Of a stretch of 64,000 nt of DNA, positions 7,339-15,160 are shown in pieces. Position 1 is the first letter of the stretch, and each line of letters begins with the position of its first letter. The notes beneath the pieces were generated by a model, which had not been told where the DNA came from, ran no database searches, and saw only the letters and a list, made by a program, of their open reading frames with translations. This DNA is from Bacillus sp. BA3 (GTDB lineage: Bacteria > Bacillota > Bacilli > Bacillales > DSM-1321): contig PIZR01000002.1 in assembly GCA_002835675.1 (NCBI GenBank), positions 1,279,878 to 1,343,877 of the forward strand, given 5' to 3'. Both the position numbers and the translations under genes were made by a program.

Positions 7339-7953
7339 TTACAAATCCTTTGATTTTTTTTCCTTCGATTTAGTTAACGGGGATAGAACCATTTGTTCAT
7401 ACCTCTCATATCCCCCTAATAGTTTATGAATCAAGCTTATTTTAGGAACAACAAGGTAAACCGCCAATCCTGAAATGGTGCTCAGTATTGCTCCTGCCAG
7501 CACATCCGCCGGAAAGTGGACACCTACCCAAATACGGGAAATGCCAACAAGGAAAGCCAGCATGATCCATAACAACCACCATCCTCTTTTGAAAAGCCAA
7601 AAAGATACACAAAACGAGAAAAACAAGATGGTATGGTCGCTTGGAAATGAATTATCCACTGCTTTTTCAATTAACTGATTAACATTGGCCAATTCGGCAA
7701 ATGGCTGATTATTATAATGTAATCTCCCTGCCATTTTCCCCATCATTTCAGCTATTACAAACGTAATCATCCCACAAACAACCATCATCCTACTCTGTTC
7801 ATTTCGAGTGAACCATATTAAGATGACTGCCAAAGCTAATAAAAATACCATGTACTCGGCAATGAAAATGGCAGAAGGGTTTAAATAATCGTACTGTTTC
7901 CCTAAGTCATTGATCATTCTGAATACATTGGTATTCGACTCAAAAAAGTCCAT
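7339..7953 (-). CDS. bcrC: Undecaprenyl-diphosphatase BcrC (PAP2 family)
   Basis: 204 residues with five or six membrane helices and the three PAP2 phosphatase motifs: KMAGRLHYNNQP (motif 1), FPSDHTILFFSF (motif 2, catalytic His) and GISRIWVGVHFPADVLAG (motif 3). BcrC dephosphorylates undecaprenyl pyrophosphate outside the membrane, recycling the lipid carrier for peptidoglycan and teichoic acid synthesis, and gives bacitracin resistance. The start FFESNTNVFRMINDLG resembles the 'ain..a.' head of BcrC rather than other PAP2 enzymes. It is monocistronic with its own terminator. In B. subtilis it responds to ECF sigma factors, but I did not find a clear ECF promoter here. Confidence 0.85.
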   Translation of the reverse strand: MDFFESNTNVFRMINDLGKQYDYLNPSAIFIAEYMVFLLALAVILIWFTRNEQSRMMVVCGMITFVIAEMMGKMAGRLHYNNQPFAELANVNQLIEKAVDNSFPSDHTILFFSFCVSFWLFKRGWWLLWIMLAFLVGISRIWVGVHFPADVLAGAILSTISGLAVYLVVPKISLIHKLLGGYERYEQMVLSPLTKSKEKKSKDL

Positions 7954-8136
7954 TTCATTCCCAACCTTCCTCTTTTTCTTACATATTAAAGAGAAAGGAA
8001 ATATATCGCCATCGTTCTTCCTAACAGTTTAAGCTGCCGTCTTACAATATTGTCACCCGGTTAAAGAAGCTTGGTGGGGTCTTGTATATTTCCTGAACTT
8101 TCTATATAATCCAAGAAAAATACGGAGGTTAGTCAA

Positions 8137-8532
8137 ATGAATAATGATAGGAACTCTGTTCTAATTCATGAAAACCAAGAAACGGTTTGGAATGCGATCA
8201 CGAATGATGAAATCATTTCAAAATGGTATGCCCCGGGTTCAAAATGGAATATTCCTAAACTCCAGGTTGGAGAGAAGGCAATCTTCGTATTAATGCCTAG
8301 TGCACATAACAATCTTAAAGAGAATGAAAGCATCCCAATGAGCTTTACAATCCAAGAGATAATCCCTTGCGAAAGGTTTTCTTATTCTTCGGATTCGGAT
8401 AAACTCGTTTTCACTTTTGAAATATTCCCAGAATCCGAAGGCACTAGAGTATCCATTAACATGAACGGATATGAACTTAGTTTGGCTAACTTAAAAGCAT
8501 GTTTAGAAGGAAAAGAACTTCCCTATACCTAA
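8137..8532 (+). CDS. SRPBCC (START/AHSA1-like) domain protein
   Basis: 131 residues. The beginning, SVLIHENQETVWNAITNDEIISKWYAPGSKWNIPKLQVGEKA, is the typical first strand and helix of AHSA1/activator-of-Hsp90-like SRPBCC proteins, with the W-x-A-(I/L)-T and KWY/W signatures. Later FTFEIFPESEGTRVSI is the conserved antiparallel sheet. The fold forms a hydrophobic pocket for small ligands, but the ligand is unknown. ACGGAGG sits nine bases before the ATG. The next gene on this strand, an alpha/beta hydrolase, is 130 bases away and may be separate. Confidence 0.8.
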   Translation: MNNDRNSVLIHENQETVWNAITNDEIISKWYAPGSKWNIPKLQVGEKAIFVLMPSAHNNLKENESIPMSFTIQEIIPCERFSYSSDSDKLVFTFEIFPESEGTRVSINMNGYELSLANLKACLEGKELPYT

Positions 8533-8663
8533 TCATTCATTTGAAAGAGAACCTAGTTCATTTCCATGTTTATTAAAAAACGGTGCTATCCCCCTTCGTA
8601 TATAGCGTCTGAAGGGAGACGACTGTATTTATAATAGAAGAAATTCGCATAAGGAGGTAAAAA

Positions 8664-9275
8664 ATGCTGCACATACAGAAAAAGTCCGATACTGTCATCA
8701 TTGTCATTCACGAAATATATGGACTGAACCAACATATGCATGGTATTTGTGAGTCATTATCAAACAATGACTTTGATGTAATCTGTCCGAATTTGTTAGA
8801 CCGCGAGACGCCTTTTGATTATTCCCAAGAGGCTGCTGCTTATCGACATTTTATGGAGAACGTAGGTTTCACGGGTGCTTCATATAAGATAAAGGATATA
8901 GTATCGGATATAAAAGATGAATACCAAAAGATTTTCATTCTTGGATTCAGTGCAGGGGCAACTGTAGCTTGGCTGTGCAGTGAGGAAGAGTGTGTCGATG
9001 GAATTGTTGGATACTACGGTTCGCGTATTAGGAATTATGCAGAATTGGCGCCACGATGCCCTGCACTGCTATTTTTCCCACTAGAAGAGCCATCATTTAA
9101 TGTGGACGAGTTAATTTCAGTTTTAGAAAGAACGAATGTCGAGGTTCATAAATTCAACGGAAAACACGGATTCAGTGATCCTTACAATTCAAAATATCAT
9201 GCAGAATCAGCCCAGGCTGCCGTTAGCAAAATGATGACATTTTTATGCAACATTGAGGTTACACATTCAACCTAA
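8664..9275 (+). CDS. Dienelactone-hydrolase-like alpha/beta hydrolase
   Basis: 203 residues. VIIVIHEIYGLNQHM near residue 11 is the dienelactone hydrolase signature carrying the activating Glu. GFSAGATVAWL near residue 91 is the nucleophile elbow, and the catalytic His is in GKHGF near residue 168. The nucleophile is Ser where classical dienelactone hydrolase has Cys, which is common among general esterases of the family. Substrate unknown. AAGGAGG lies before the ATG. Its stop codon overlaps the convergent FbpA-like gene by four bases. Confidence 0.8.
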   Translation: MLHIQKKSDTVIIVIHEIYGLNQHMHGICESLSNNDFDVICPNLLDRETPFDYSQEAAAYRHFMENVGFTGASYKIKDIVSDIKDEYQKIFILGFSAGATVAWLCSEEECVDGIVGYYGSRIRNYAELAPRCPALLFFPLEEPSFNVDELISVLERTNVEVHKFNGKHGFSDPYNSKYHAESAQAAVSKMMTFLCNIEVTHST

Positions 9276-9466
9276 TGCCGTTTTGTATTGATCCATTGTA
9301 TCGAACCCGCATCACTATGGGGATGACATTCATTTTGAACCTTTTTATATTCTGTTTCCAATTCTTTTAAGGTTAACTTCATAAGCTGTTCCACAGTCTT
9401 ATTTACAGTATGGATCATAAGTTTAAAGATTAATTCCTTCCGCCTTTCTTCCACACTCTTCCTCAT
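9272..9466 (-). CDS. FbpA-like small basic protein (second of a pair)
   Basis: 64 residues, rich in Lys/Arg/Glu, with RKSVEERRKELIFKLM at the N terminus and LTLKELETEYKKV in the middle. This pattern is shared with the Fur-regulated basic protein FbpA family, which in B. subtilis helps the sRNA FsrA in the iron-sparing response. The C terminus HPHSDAGSIQWI also recalls this family. AAGGAGAGGGTGA precedes the ATG. It follows its paralog at 9492 by 25 bases, so the pair should be one transcript. The middle of the first helix pair diverges from the paralog. No complete Fur box is visible near either gene. Confidence 0.65.
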   Translation of the reverse strand: MRKSVEERRKELIFKLMIHTVNKTVEQLMKLTLKELETEYKKVQNECHPHSDAGSIQWINTKRH

Positions 9467-9491
9467 TTCACCCTCTCCTTTTATTCTGATA

Positions 9492-9698
9492 TTATATGAA
9501 ATGTATCCTTAGACAGGGGGAATGATCGTCGGATTCCTTCTCTTCGATTTTGCTTATTTTAATATATTCATTCTCTAAATCGGTTAAGGTTAATTCAAAT
9601 AGATGGATGTCATTCTTTTTATAAATTCCCTTGTTAATCAACTTGTTTATCAGGAAGTTTCTTTTTTTCTCAATGGCTTTACGTAATAATATCCCCAT
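9492..9698 (-). CDS. FbpA-like small basic protein (first of a pair)
   Basis: 68 residues: MGILLRKAIEKKRNFLINKL, then INKGIYKKNDIHLFELTLTDLENEYIKI. The 'LRKAVEKKR..LI.KLI..GIYKK.d..LyELTLsdLE.EY' pattern is how I remember FbpA-family proteins. In B. subtilis such proteins are Fur-regulated and act with a small RNA to lower iron use. The start is set by AAAGGAGGA eight bases before ATG; a longer frame upstream lacks a site. A strong promoter and then an intrinsic terminator lie upstream at 9741-9869, so expression may involve attenuation or an independent small RNA. Confidence 0.7.
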   Translation of the reverse strand: MGILLRKAIEKKRNFLINKLINKGIYKKNDIHLFELTLTDLENEYIKISKIEEKESDDHSPCLRIHFI

Positions 9699-9740
9699 GC
9701 TAAATCCTCCTTTTGATAATCTTTCGACTTGCCCATTCAC

Positions 9741-9789
9741 AAAAAAAACCGAAGACACCTCTTTACATGAAAGAAAAGTCTCCGGTTTT
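9741..9789 (-). terminator. Intrinsic terminator / attenuator before the FbpA-like pair
   Basis: Leftward, AAAACCGGAGAC pairs with GTCTTCGGTTTT around a 21-base loop and is followed by a run of eight T residues. The 5' arm also belongs to a small competing hairpin, CCGG-AAAA-CCGG. The terminator may end the met operon or a short RNA started at about 9834, or it may attenuate the FbpA-like genes. Confidence 0.75.
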
Positions 9790-9826
9790 CCGGTCAATTA
9801 ACCTATAATCCCCATTAAATTACTCG

Positions 9827-9869
9827 GTATTATTATTTTTATAATACTAACTCTGTGATCCGCAGTCAA
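9827..9869 (-). promoter_or_regulatory. Strong sigma-A promoter with an overlapping inverted repeat
   Basis: Leftward, TTGACT (9864-9869), a 17-base spacer, and TATTAT (9841-9846) form a near-consensus promoter inside the gap after the M20 peptidase gene. GTATTAT and ATAATAC (9827-9847) form an inverted repeat over the -10 and start site. The sequence TTATAAAAATAATAA matches the PerR-box consensus TTATAATNATTATAA at 13 of 15 positions by my count. AT-richness makes chance matches possible, so a PerR/Fur role is only a hypothesis. Confidence 0.55.
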
Positions 9870-9891
9870 CAATTTTTTTCGTGCATCTTAT

Positions 9892-11094
9892 TTATTTTTG
9901 CTTCGCTTCACGAAATGCTGCTTTCACTTTATCCAACAGGTCTTTATCCGTAATCAGTTTATAACCTGTAAGTGCAAGCGCTTTTGCTCCGGTCAGGATG
10001 GCTTTGTCTCCAGCAGGAGATTTGGCACAGTCGCGGAATTCATTCGTATGGGCAATCAGCTCATCATGGCCAATTTTTATATAAGGATGTGCTGTCGGCA
10101 CTACATGGCTTACATTACCTGCATCCGTCGAGCCAAAGCCACTCTCTTTTCGAGGACCCACTGCTTCCCCTAATTGAGAGAGCTCTTCTTTTAACAGTTC
10201 ATCCAGAACTGGATTAATAACAAAATCGAGTACTTCATTTTGGAAACGTTCAACTTTAACCGTACTTCCTGTGGCAAGTGCTGCCCCTTCGGCAACAGCA
10301 CGTATTTTATTGGATACTTCTTGGCAAAGTTTCCATGTTGTTGCTCTAATGTAAAACCTGGCTGAAGCATATTCGGGAATGATGTTAGGAGCTTCCCCGC
10401 CATTGGTGATGATTCCGTGAATTTTGACCTCGGCCGGGAGCTGCTGACGCAAAGCATTAATGCCATTGAACAGCTGAATCACCGCGTCAAGTGCATTCAC
10501 GCCTTCTTCAGGTGCAGCTGCTGCATGTGCTGACTTCCCGTAAAAATGAAAATCTAGGGGGTCGACTGCCAGAAATGGACTTGTGACACGCGTTTGCCCG
10601 CTGGGATGGATAAGGATTGCCGCATCAACCCCATCAAATAGACCGTGCTTCACAAAGCTGCCTTTTGCGCTTCCATTCGGCCCGCCCTCTTCTGCCGGTG
10701 TTCCGAAAACAATCACCTCTCCGCCCGTTTCCTCCAGCACTTGAGCCAAGGAAATGCCCGCTGCAACACTCGTTGTGCCGATGATATTATGGCCGCAAGC
10801 ATGGCCTAAACCCGGCAATGCATCATACTCGGCTAAAAAGGCAATTGTGGGACCTTTCTTTGAAGAGGTTTTTTTGGCGATGAACCCTGTTTCATGCCCG
10901 GCAATATTGCGGGTTACTTCAAATCCTTCATTTCGAAGTATTCCGGTTAATGTATCCGAAGCGAAAAACTCTTGATTCCCAATTTCGGGTTTAGCATGAA
11001 TGGCTTGACTCGTTTCGATATATAATTTGGAATGAAAGTCGATGTGATCTTCTATGATCTGCTGATGCTGCTTCTGCACTAATTCTCTCGCCAT
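9892..11094 (-). CDS. M20-family amidohydrolase/peptidase in the methionine-transport operon
   Basis: 400 residues from the ATG at 11094, which has GGGGAGA upstream (a longer frame to 11154 lacks this). It belongs to M20D amidohydrolases of the aminobenzoyl-glutamate/N-acyl-amino-acid type. Metal and catalytic elements are LAEYDALPGLGHACGHN, then TPAEEGGPNG, a dimerisation domain around HFYGKSAHAAAAPEEGVNALDAV, and GSTDAGNVSH near the end. Such enzymes remove acyl groups from amino acids. Its place last in a SAM-riboswitch operon with metNIQ suggests it frees methionine or a related sulfur amino acid from an imported N-acyl or dipeptide form; this is inference. Confidence 0.82.
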   Translation of the reverse strand: MARELVQKQHQQIIEDHIDFHSKLYIETSQAIHAKPEIGNQEFFASDTLTGILRNEGFEVTRNIAGHETGFIAKKTSSKKGPTIAFLAEYDALPGLGHACGHNIIGTTSVAAGISLAQVLEETGGEVIVFGTPAEEGGPNGSAKGSFVKHGLFDGVDAAILIHPSGQTRVTSPFLAVDPLDFHFYGKSAHAAAAPEEGVNALDAVIQLFNGINALRQQLPAEVKIHGIITNGGEAPNIIPEYASARFYIRATTWKLCQEVSNKIRAVAEGAALATGSTVKVERFQNEVLDFVINPVLDELLKEELSQLGEAVGPRKESGFGSTDAGNVSHVVPTAHPYIKIGHDELIAHTNEFRDCAKSPAGDKAILTGAKALALTGYKLITDKDLLDKVKAAFREAKQK

Positions 11095-11181
11095 ATTCCT
11101 ATCTCCCCTTTTTGGTTTAAGGAACCGGATAGGCATCTTGAATCCATCCGGCATTCCTTCACTCGTTTTGAATCTGAATCA

Positions 11182-12054
11182 TTATTTTTCATTAGCTGGT
11201 TTTGTCCAAGCATCCTGGTAATTCACTAATTCATCTACAGAAACATATGCAGGAATGGTGTTTCCTTTAAACGTTTTTTCAATGAACGCTTCCACTTTTT
11301 TCGATTGATAAAGCTCCACTAATTTTTGCAGCTCAGGACGATCGGCATTACCCTTTTTAACTGCAATGATATTAATATATGGTTTCGCCGTTTTACTCTC
11401 ATGGAATAAAGAATCTTTTAAAGTAAGGCCTGCTTCGACGGCAAAGTTATTATTGATGGCTGAAGCATCGGCATCATCCAATAGACGCGGTGTATTGCCG
11501 GCAGCAACAGGTTGGATTTTCAAGTTTTTCGGATTTTCCTTAATGATTTCCAATGATCCCGATCCATTGAATTCCTCTTTCAATGTAATCAATCCAGCTT
11601 CCTGAAGAAGAAGCAGTGCACGGCCAAAGTTCGTTGCTTCATTCGGAACGGCAATCGTAGCGCCATCCGGAAGATCCTTGAGATCTTTATGTTTTTTCGA
11701 ATAAAGGCCCATAGGAGCAATGACAGTCGACCCGATGGCCTCTAATTTCAGATTTTGGTCTTGAACGAATTCATCGAAGTATGCGACCGTTTGGAATGAA
11801 TTGGCATCAATTTCACCTTCACTTAAAGCAAGGTTCGGTTGGATATAATCATTGAAAGTGACCAGTTCAATATTAAGCCCTTCCTCTTTCGCTATGTCGA
11901 CAATGTATTCCCATGTTCTTGTATCCCCGCTGCTGACACCGACTTTTACTGTTTTCACATCATCCGAACCGCCTGATGCACCTTCTTCTTTCCCGCATGC
12001 TGCAGACAAGATGGCCAATGCCAATACTATGATCGTTAATAAGATTTTCTTCAT
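11182..12054 (-). CDS. metQ: MetQ methionine-binding lipoprotein
   Basis: 290 residues with a lipoprotein signal (MKKILLTIIVLALAILSAAC, lipobox LSAAC). The body is a typical NlpA/MetQ binding protein: VKVGVSSGDTRTWEYI near the N terminus, VTFNDYIQPNLALSEGEIDANSFQ, and AAGNTPRLLDDADASAINNNFA. It captures D/L-methionine outside the membrane and delivers it to MetI. It lies 21 bases after metI in the same transcript, under the S-box at 13927-14131. The middle segment AIGSTVIAPMGLYSKK is conserved in the family. Confidence 0.93.
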   Translation of the reverse strand: MKKILLTIIVLALAILSAACGKEEGASGGSDDVKTVKVGVSSGDTRTWEYIVDIAKEEGLNIELVTFNDYIQPNLALSEGEIDANSFQTVAYFDEFVQDQNLKLEAIGSTVIAPMGLYSKKHKDLKDLPDGATIAVPNEATNFGRALLLLQEAGLITLKEEFNGSGSLEIIKENPKNLKIQPVAAGNTPRLLDDADASAINNNFAVEAGLTLKDSLFHESKTAKPYINIIAVKKGNADRPELQKLVELYQSKKVEAFIEKTFKGNTIPAYVSVDELVNYQDAWTKPANEK

Positions 12055-12075
12055 TTCTCCTACCTCCTGTTATTT

Positions 12076-12747
12076 TTATCTTCTTCTGATTTTTCTTGAA
12101 ACAAAATTCCCGGTGGATTGCAGTAATTGAACGATGATCACGAGCGCCGCCACTGTGACGATCATCGTCATCGTATCAAACCTTTGATAACCGTAAGCCA
12201 AAGCTAAATCTCCGACCCCGCCTGCACCGACGGCACCTGCCATGGCCGTAGATCCAACAAGCCCGATTGTCGCTGTTGTAAATGTAAGGATCAACGAACT
12301 AAGTCCCTCAGGAATCAAAAAACGATAAATGATTTGCCATGTCGTCGCCCCCATCGCCTGAGCTGCCTCGATGATCCCTTTGTCCACTTCCAACAAGGAG
12401 TTCTCCACAAGCCGGGCGATATAAGGAGCCGCGTAAAAGATTAGCGGAACAATGGCCGCATTCGTTCCGATCGCACTGCCTACAATCATTCTGGTAAACG
12501 GAATAAGTGCTACTAGCAAGATGATGAAAGGAACCGACCGCAATATATTGATGATCGGGTTCAATACATTAAAGACCCATTTATTCTCCAGGATATGGCC
12601 CTTTCTTGTAATGACAAGCAGGATACCAAGCGGAAGACCAATCAATCCGGAAAATACCAATGAGATTGCTACCATATAAAGTGTGTCACCGAAAGCTGTC
12701 GACAGCTGATCTGCCGTTATTTCCATTCCCCAAAGCGTATTACCCAT
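12076..12747 (-). CDS. metI: MetI methionine ABC-transporter permease
   Basis: 223 residues, five membrane helices, with the ABC permease EAA loop near residues 134-155 (EAAQAMGATTWQIIYRFLIPEG) that contacts MetN. The MetI-type head MEITADQLSTAFGDTLYMVAISLVF and VLNPIINILRSVPFIILL support methionine transport rather than another amino acid. The start codon overlaps the end of metN by eight bases, which implies coupling. It also goes by MetP in B. subtilis. Confidence 0.93.
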   Translation of the reverse strand: MGNTLWGMEITADQLSTAFGDTLYMVAISLVFSGLIGLPLGILLVITRKGHILENKWVFNVLNPIINILRSVPFIILLVALIPFTRMIVGSAIGTNAAIVPLIFYAAPYIARLVENSLLEVDKGIIEAAQAMGATTWQIIYRFLIPEGLSSLILTFTTATIGLVGSTAMAGAVGAGGVGDLALAYGYQRFDTMTMIVTVAALVIIVQLLQSTGNFVSRKIRRR

Positions 12748-13762
12748 TTATCTGCACCTCCTGGACGAGAATCCCCTCATCTTTAATATACTGATAAGCC
12801 TTGTCCACCTCATTTTTATTCCCGGTCACTTCGATGATCAAATTCCCGAAAGGCGTTTCCTGAATTTCAGAAATATTGGCTGATAAAACACTTAAATGAA
12901 CATCATATTTCTTCGAGATGGTTGAAAGCAAAGGAGTACCCGAAGTAGTCCCAATAAAATTAATTTTCCAAATAATCGGGATATTGGACCCTATGCTTTT
13001 TAGGAAACTTTGTGGAATTTCGTCATGTATGACCGTTCTCACGAAGTTTTTTGCAATATCCGTTTGCGGCTTCGCAAAAACTTCGAAAACCGAACCTTGT
13101 TCAACGACGCATCCGCCCTCCATGACCGCTACCTTATTGCAAATTTCCCGAATGACAGACATCTCATGAGTGATTAGCAGAATGGTAATATTGTATTCTT
13201 TATTGATTTTCTTTAAGAGCTGCAGAACAGCACTCGTTGTTTGCGGATCCAATGCCGAGGTAGCTTCATCACACAATAAGATCGATGGATTGGTAGCCAA
13301 TGCTCTCGCAATGCCGATCCGCTGCTTTTGACCGCCGGATAATTGTTCCGGATAACTCTTTGCTTTGCTCGATAAGCCAACGAACTCCAACAGCTCGCCT
13401 ACCCGCTTTTTGATTTCTTTACCAGGGGTTCCCGATAAAATCAGCGGCATGGCGATATTATCAAAAACGGTCTTTGAGTTTAGCAAATTGAAATGCTGAA
13501 AGATCATCCCGATTTTTTTCTTTTCTGCCCGCAATTCCTTCGCGCTCAATTTGGTTAAATCCTTGCCCCCAACAATCACCGAACCATCTGAAGGATGTTC
13601 AAGCAAATTGACCAACCTGATCAACGTACTCTTCCCGGCCCCGCTATAACCGACTACACCGAATATATCCCCCTTTTCCACTGTCAAATTAATGCCCTTC
13701 AAAGCCTCGACAGTCTGTTTCTTTGTTTGATATACCTTTTTAACATTTTGAAACTCAATCAT
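12740..13762 (-). CDS. metN: MetN methionine-importer ATPase
   Basis: 340 residues. Walker A GYSGAGKST, Q-loop MIFQHFNLL, signature LSGGQKQRIGIARAL, Walker B SILLCDEATSALD and an H-loop LLITHEM give a complete ABC ATPase. Residues after about 265 form a NIL domain, the methionine-sensing regulatory domain that inhibits uptake when internal methionine is high. The ATG at 13762 follows GGGGGAGA, and an upstream in-frame start would overlap that site. It is the first gene of metN-metI-metQ-M20. Its leader contains the SAM riboswitch and, closer to the start codon, two units of the 21-bp repeat. Confidence 0.93.
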   Translation of the reverse strand: MIEFQNVKKVYQTKKQTVEALKGINLTVEKGDIFGVVGYSGAGKSTLIRLVNLLEHPSDGSVIVGGKDLTKLSAKELRAEKKKIGMIFQHFNLLNSKTVFDNIAMPLILSGTPGKEIKKRVGELLEFVGLSSKAKSYPEQLSGGQKQRIGIARALATNPSILLCDEATSALDPQTTSAVLQLLKKINKEYNITILLITHEMSVIREICNKVAVMEGGCVVEQGSVFEVFAKPQTDIAKNFVRTVIHDEIPQSFLKSIGSNIPIIWKINFIGTTSGTPLLSTISKKYDVHLSVLSANISEIQETPFGNLIIEVTGNKNEVDKAYQYIKDEGILVQEVQING

Positions 13763-13851
13763 CCAATCTCCCCCCATGTTGTTTATTTGTACGAATTCAT
13801 TATCCAGAGAGAAGAGCTTTGCAACGCTTCATAATGATAGGGTTAAATTCG

Positions 13852-13893
13852 AAACTCACGAGTAAATCTGCGAAACTCATGAGTAATTGCACC
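13852..13893 (-). repeat. Two-unit copy of the 21-bp repeat family in the metN leader
   Basis: Leftward it reads CTCATGAGTTTCGCAGATTTA and then CTCGTGAGTTTCG, spaced 21 bases, matching the 5481-5660 array. It lies between the riboswitch terminator and the metN ribosome-binding site, so it is transcribed only when the riboswitch is open. Confidence 0.75.
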
Positions 13894-13926
13894 AAATTTC
13901 CTAATAACCATATACATTTTGAATAA

Positions 13927-14131
13927 ACAAAAGAGGCCTCTTCCGTCATCAGACAGAAGAGGCCTCTTTAGACATAAAAAAGAGTAAACTCTTAAATTAA
14001 TTATCTAAGAAAAGCTCCTTCTTATCTTTCAAACTTTCGTCCGTTGGAATTAGCACAGTATTTTTACAAAAGTAAAAACCCGCTGCCGAGGTATCATAGG
14101 GCCAAGTCCCTCCACATCTCTTGATAAGAAT
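13927..14131 (-). promoter_or_regulatory. SAM-I (S-box) riboswitch with terminator
   Basis: Reading leftward, the conserved S-box core appears in order: CTTATCAAGAG, GTGGAGGGACTTGGCCC, TATGATACCTCGGCAGCGGG, then a variable hairpin and GTGCTAATTCCAACGG. The expression platform is a terminator whose arms AAAGAGGCCTCTTCTG and CGGAAGAGGCCTCTTT (13931-13967) precede a T-rich tail. When SAM binds, the terminator forms and stops transcription of metN-metI-metQ-M20. When SAM is low, the operon is read. Confidence 0.93.
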
Positions 14132-14157
14132 TAACGTTATATTTAATTATGTCCTTC

Positions 14158-14186
14158 ACTATATATTCTAATTTCTCTAAAGTCAA
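14158..14186 (-). promoter_or_regulatory. Sigma-A promoter of the met operon
   Basis: Leftward TTGACT (14181-14186), exactly 17 bases, then TATAGT (14158-14163), about 25 bases before the first S-box helix. Confidence 0.75.
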
Positions 14187-14270
14187 CCATATTTTTCATC
14201 GGTTAAAATATTTTCACAGTATAGTGATTGACGCTTTTTAATTATATTAATATAGTTTAAATTTTATATT

Positions 14271-14744
14271 CTATAATGATTTGCTCATTCTCCATACTGG
14301 GTATATTTCATTTTCTTCCCTAATCTTCATCATGCCTGAATTCTTATATAAGCGAATCGCCCTTTGATTATCCGGAGAAACCCTTAAATGATATTCGGAT
14401 ACATTAAATCGCCCGAAAAAGTTTTCTGCATAGCGAACCAATTCCTTGCCAAGGCCTTTACTGCGGTATCCGGGAATAAGATAAAATAGATCTACATAGC
14501 CGATCTCAGTTCCTTCATACGCCCGAATTCGAAGTTCCATTTGCCCAATCGGTACTTGGTCCTTTTCAATGATCACCTGTCCCCCCGGGAATTTACGGAC
14601 CCTTTCTTCCATTCGTTGCAGATATGTATTTTCATCTCCAAAACCTGCCTCAGATCCAAAACTTACAACAAAGGAATCTTTCCTGAATTTAATGATAATA
14701 TCTTTATCTTTGTTCGTATCAATGGTACGAAAGATCAACTTCAT
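14271..14744 (-). CDS. GNAT-family N-acetyltransferase
   Basis: 157 residues with the acetyl-CoA-binding motif A in YLIPGYRSKGLGKELVRYAENFF (R/Q-x-x-G-x-G/A) near residue 95-110, and the C-terminal NQRAIRLYKNSGM motif B typical of GNATs that modify small molecules or ribosomal proteins. The N-terminal MKLIFRTIDTNKDKDIIIKFRKDSF is less conserved. The acceptor is unknown. AGGAGAGG lies before the ATG. It is a single gene upstream of the met operon promoter. Confidence 0.82.
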   Translation of the reverse strand: MKLIFRTIDTNKDKDIIIKFRKDSFVVSFGSEAGFGDENTYLQRMEERVRKFPGGQVIIEKDQVPIGQMELRIRAYEGTEIGYVDLFYLIPGYRSKGLGKELVRYAENFFGRFNVSEYHLRVSPDNQRAIRLYKNSGMMKIREENEIYPVWRMSKSL

Positions 14745-15160
14745 CCTCTCCTATCATTTTAGTAAAATAGTTTTCAAGCAAAAAAACTCATTTCACTTAC
14801 GGTCTTCATGATATTTCATTATTTACTTTTTCAAGCGTCTTATTTCATTTTCTCTGAAAGGATTTTTCCTTAATCCCTATAGGAATGGCCATAATATTAA
14901 ATTAAAAACAAATGCAATATTGTTTGGTGAGTTCTAGTAATGGGGATTGGATTGGCACAAACAAATCTATTTAATTTTCGAGTCTAACTTTGCAGGGTAA
15001 CCCTAAGTGAATGAATGTTCGAGAGGAATTTGTTTATTAAGCTCTAACTCAACTTTTTTCCAAGCATCCTTTTTCCCTTTCATTTACATTCCAATTATAA
15101 TAGGTAAGTGGAATACATTTACATGATTATCCATCATAAAAATCATTGGAGGTATTGAAG
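14745..15160. other. Intergenic region, no gene seen
   Basis: About 415 bases, AT-rich, with no ORF that has a ribosome-binding site. A TATAAT hexamer near 15097 could be the -10 of the downstream FMN reductase gene, though its -35 is poor. Confidence 0.4.

Noticed and set aside
10191-10466. Leftward 91-codon ORF inside the M20 peptidase gene
   Set aside because: Shadow frame of the confident M20 gene on the same strand; no start signal.
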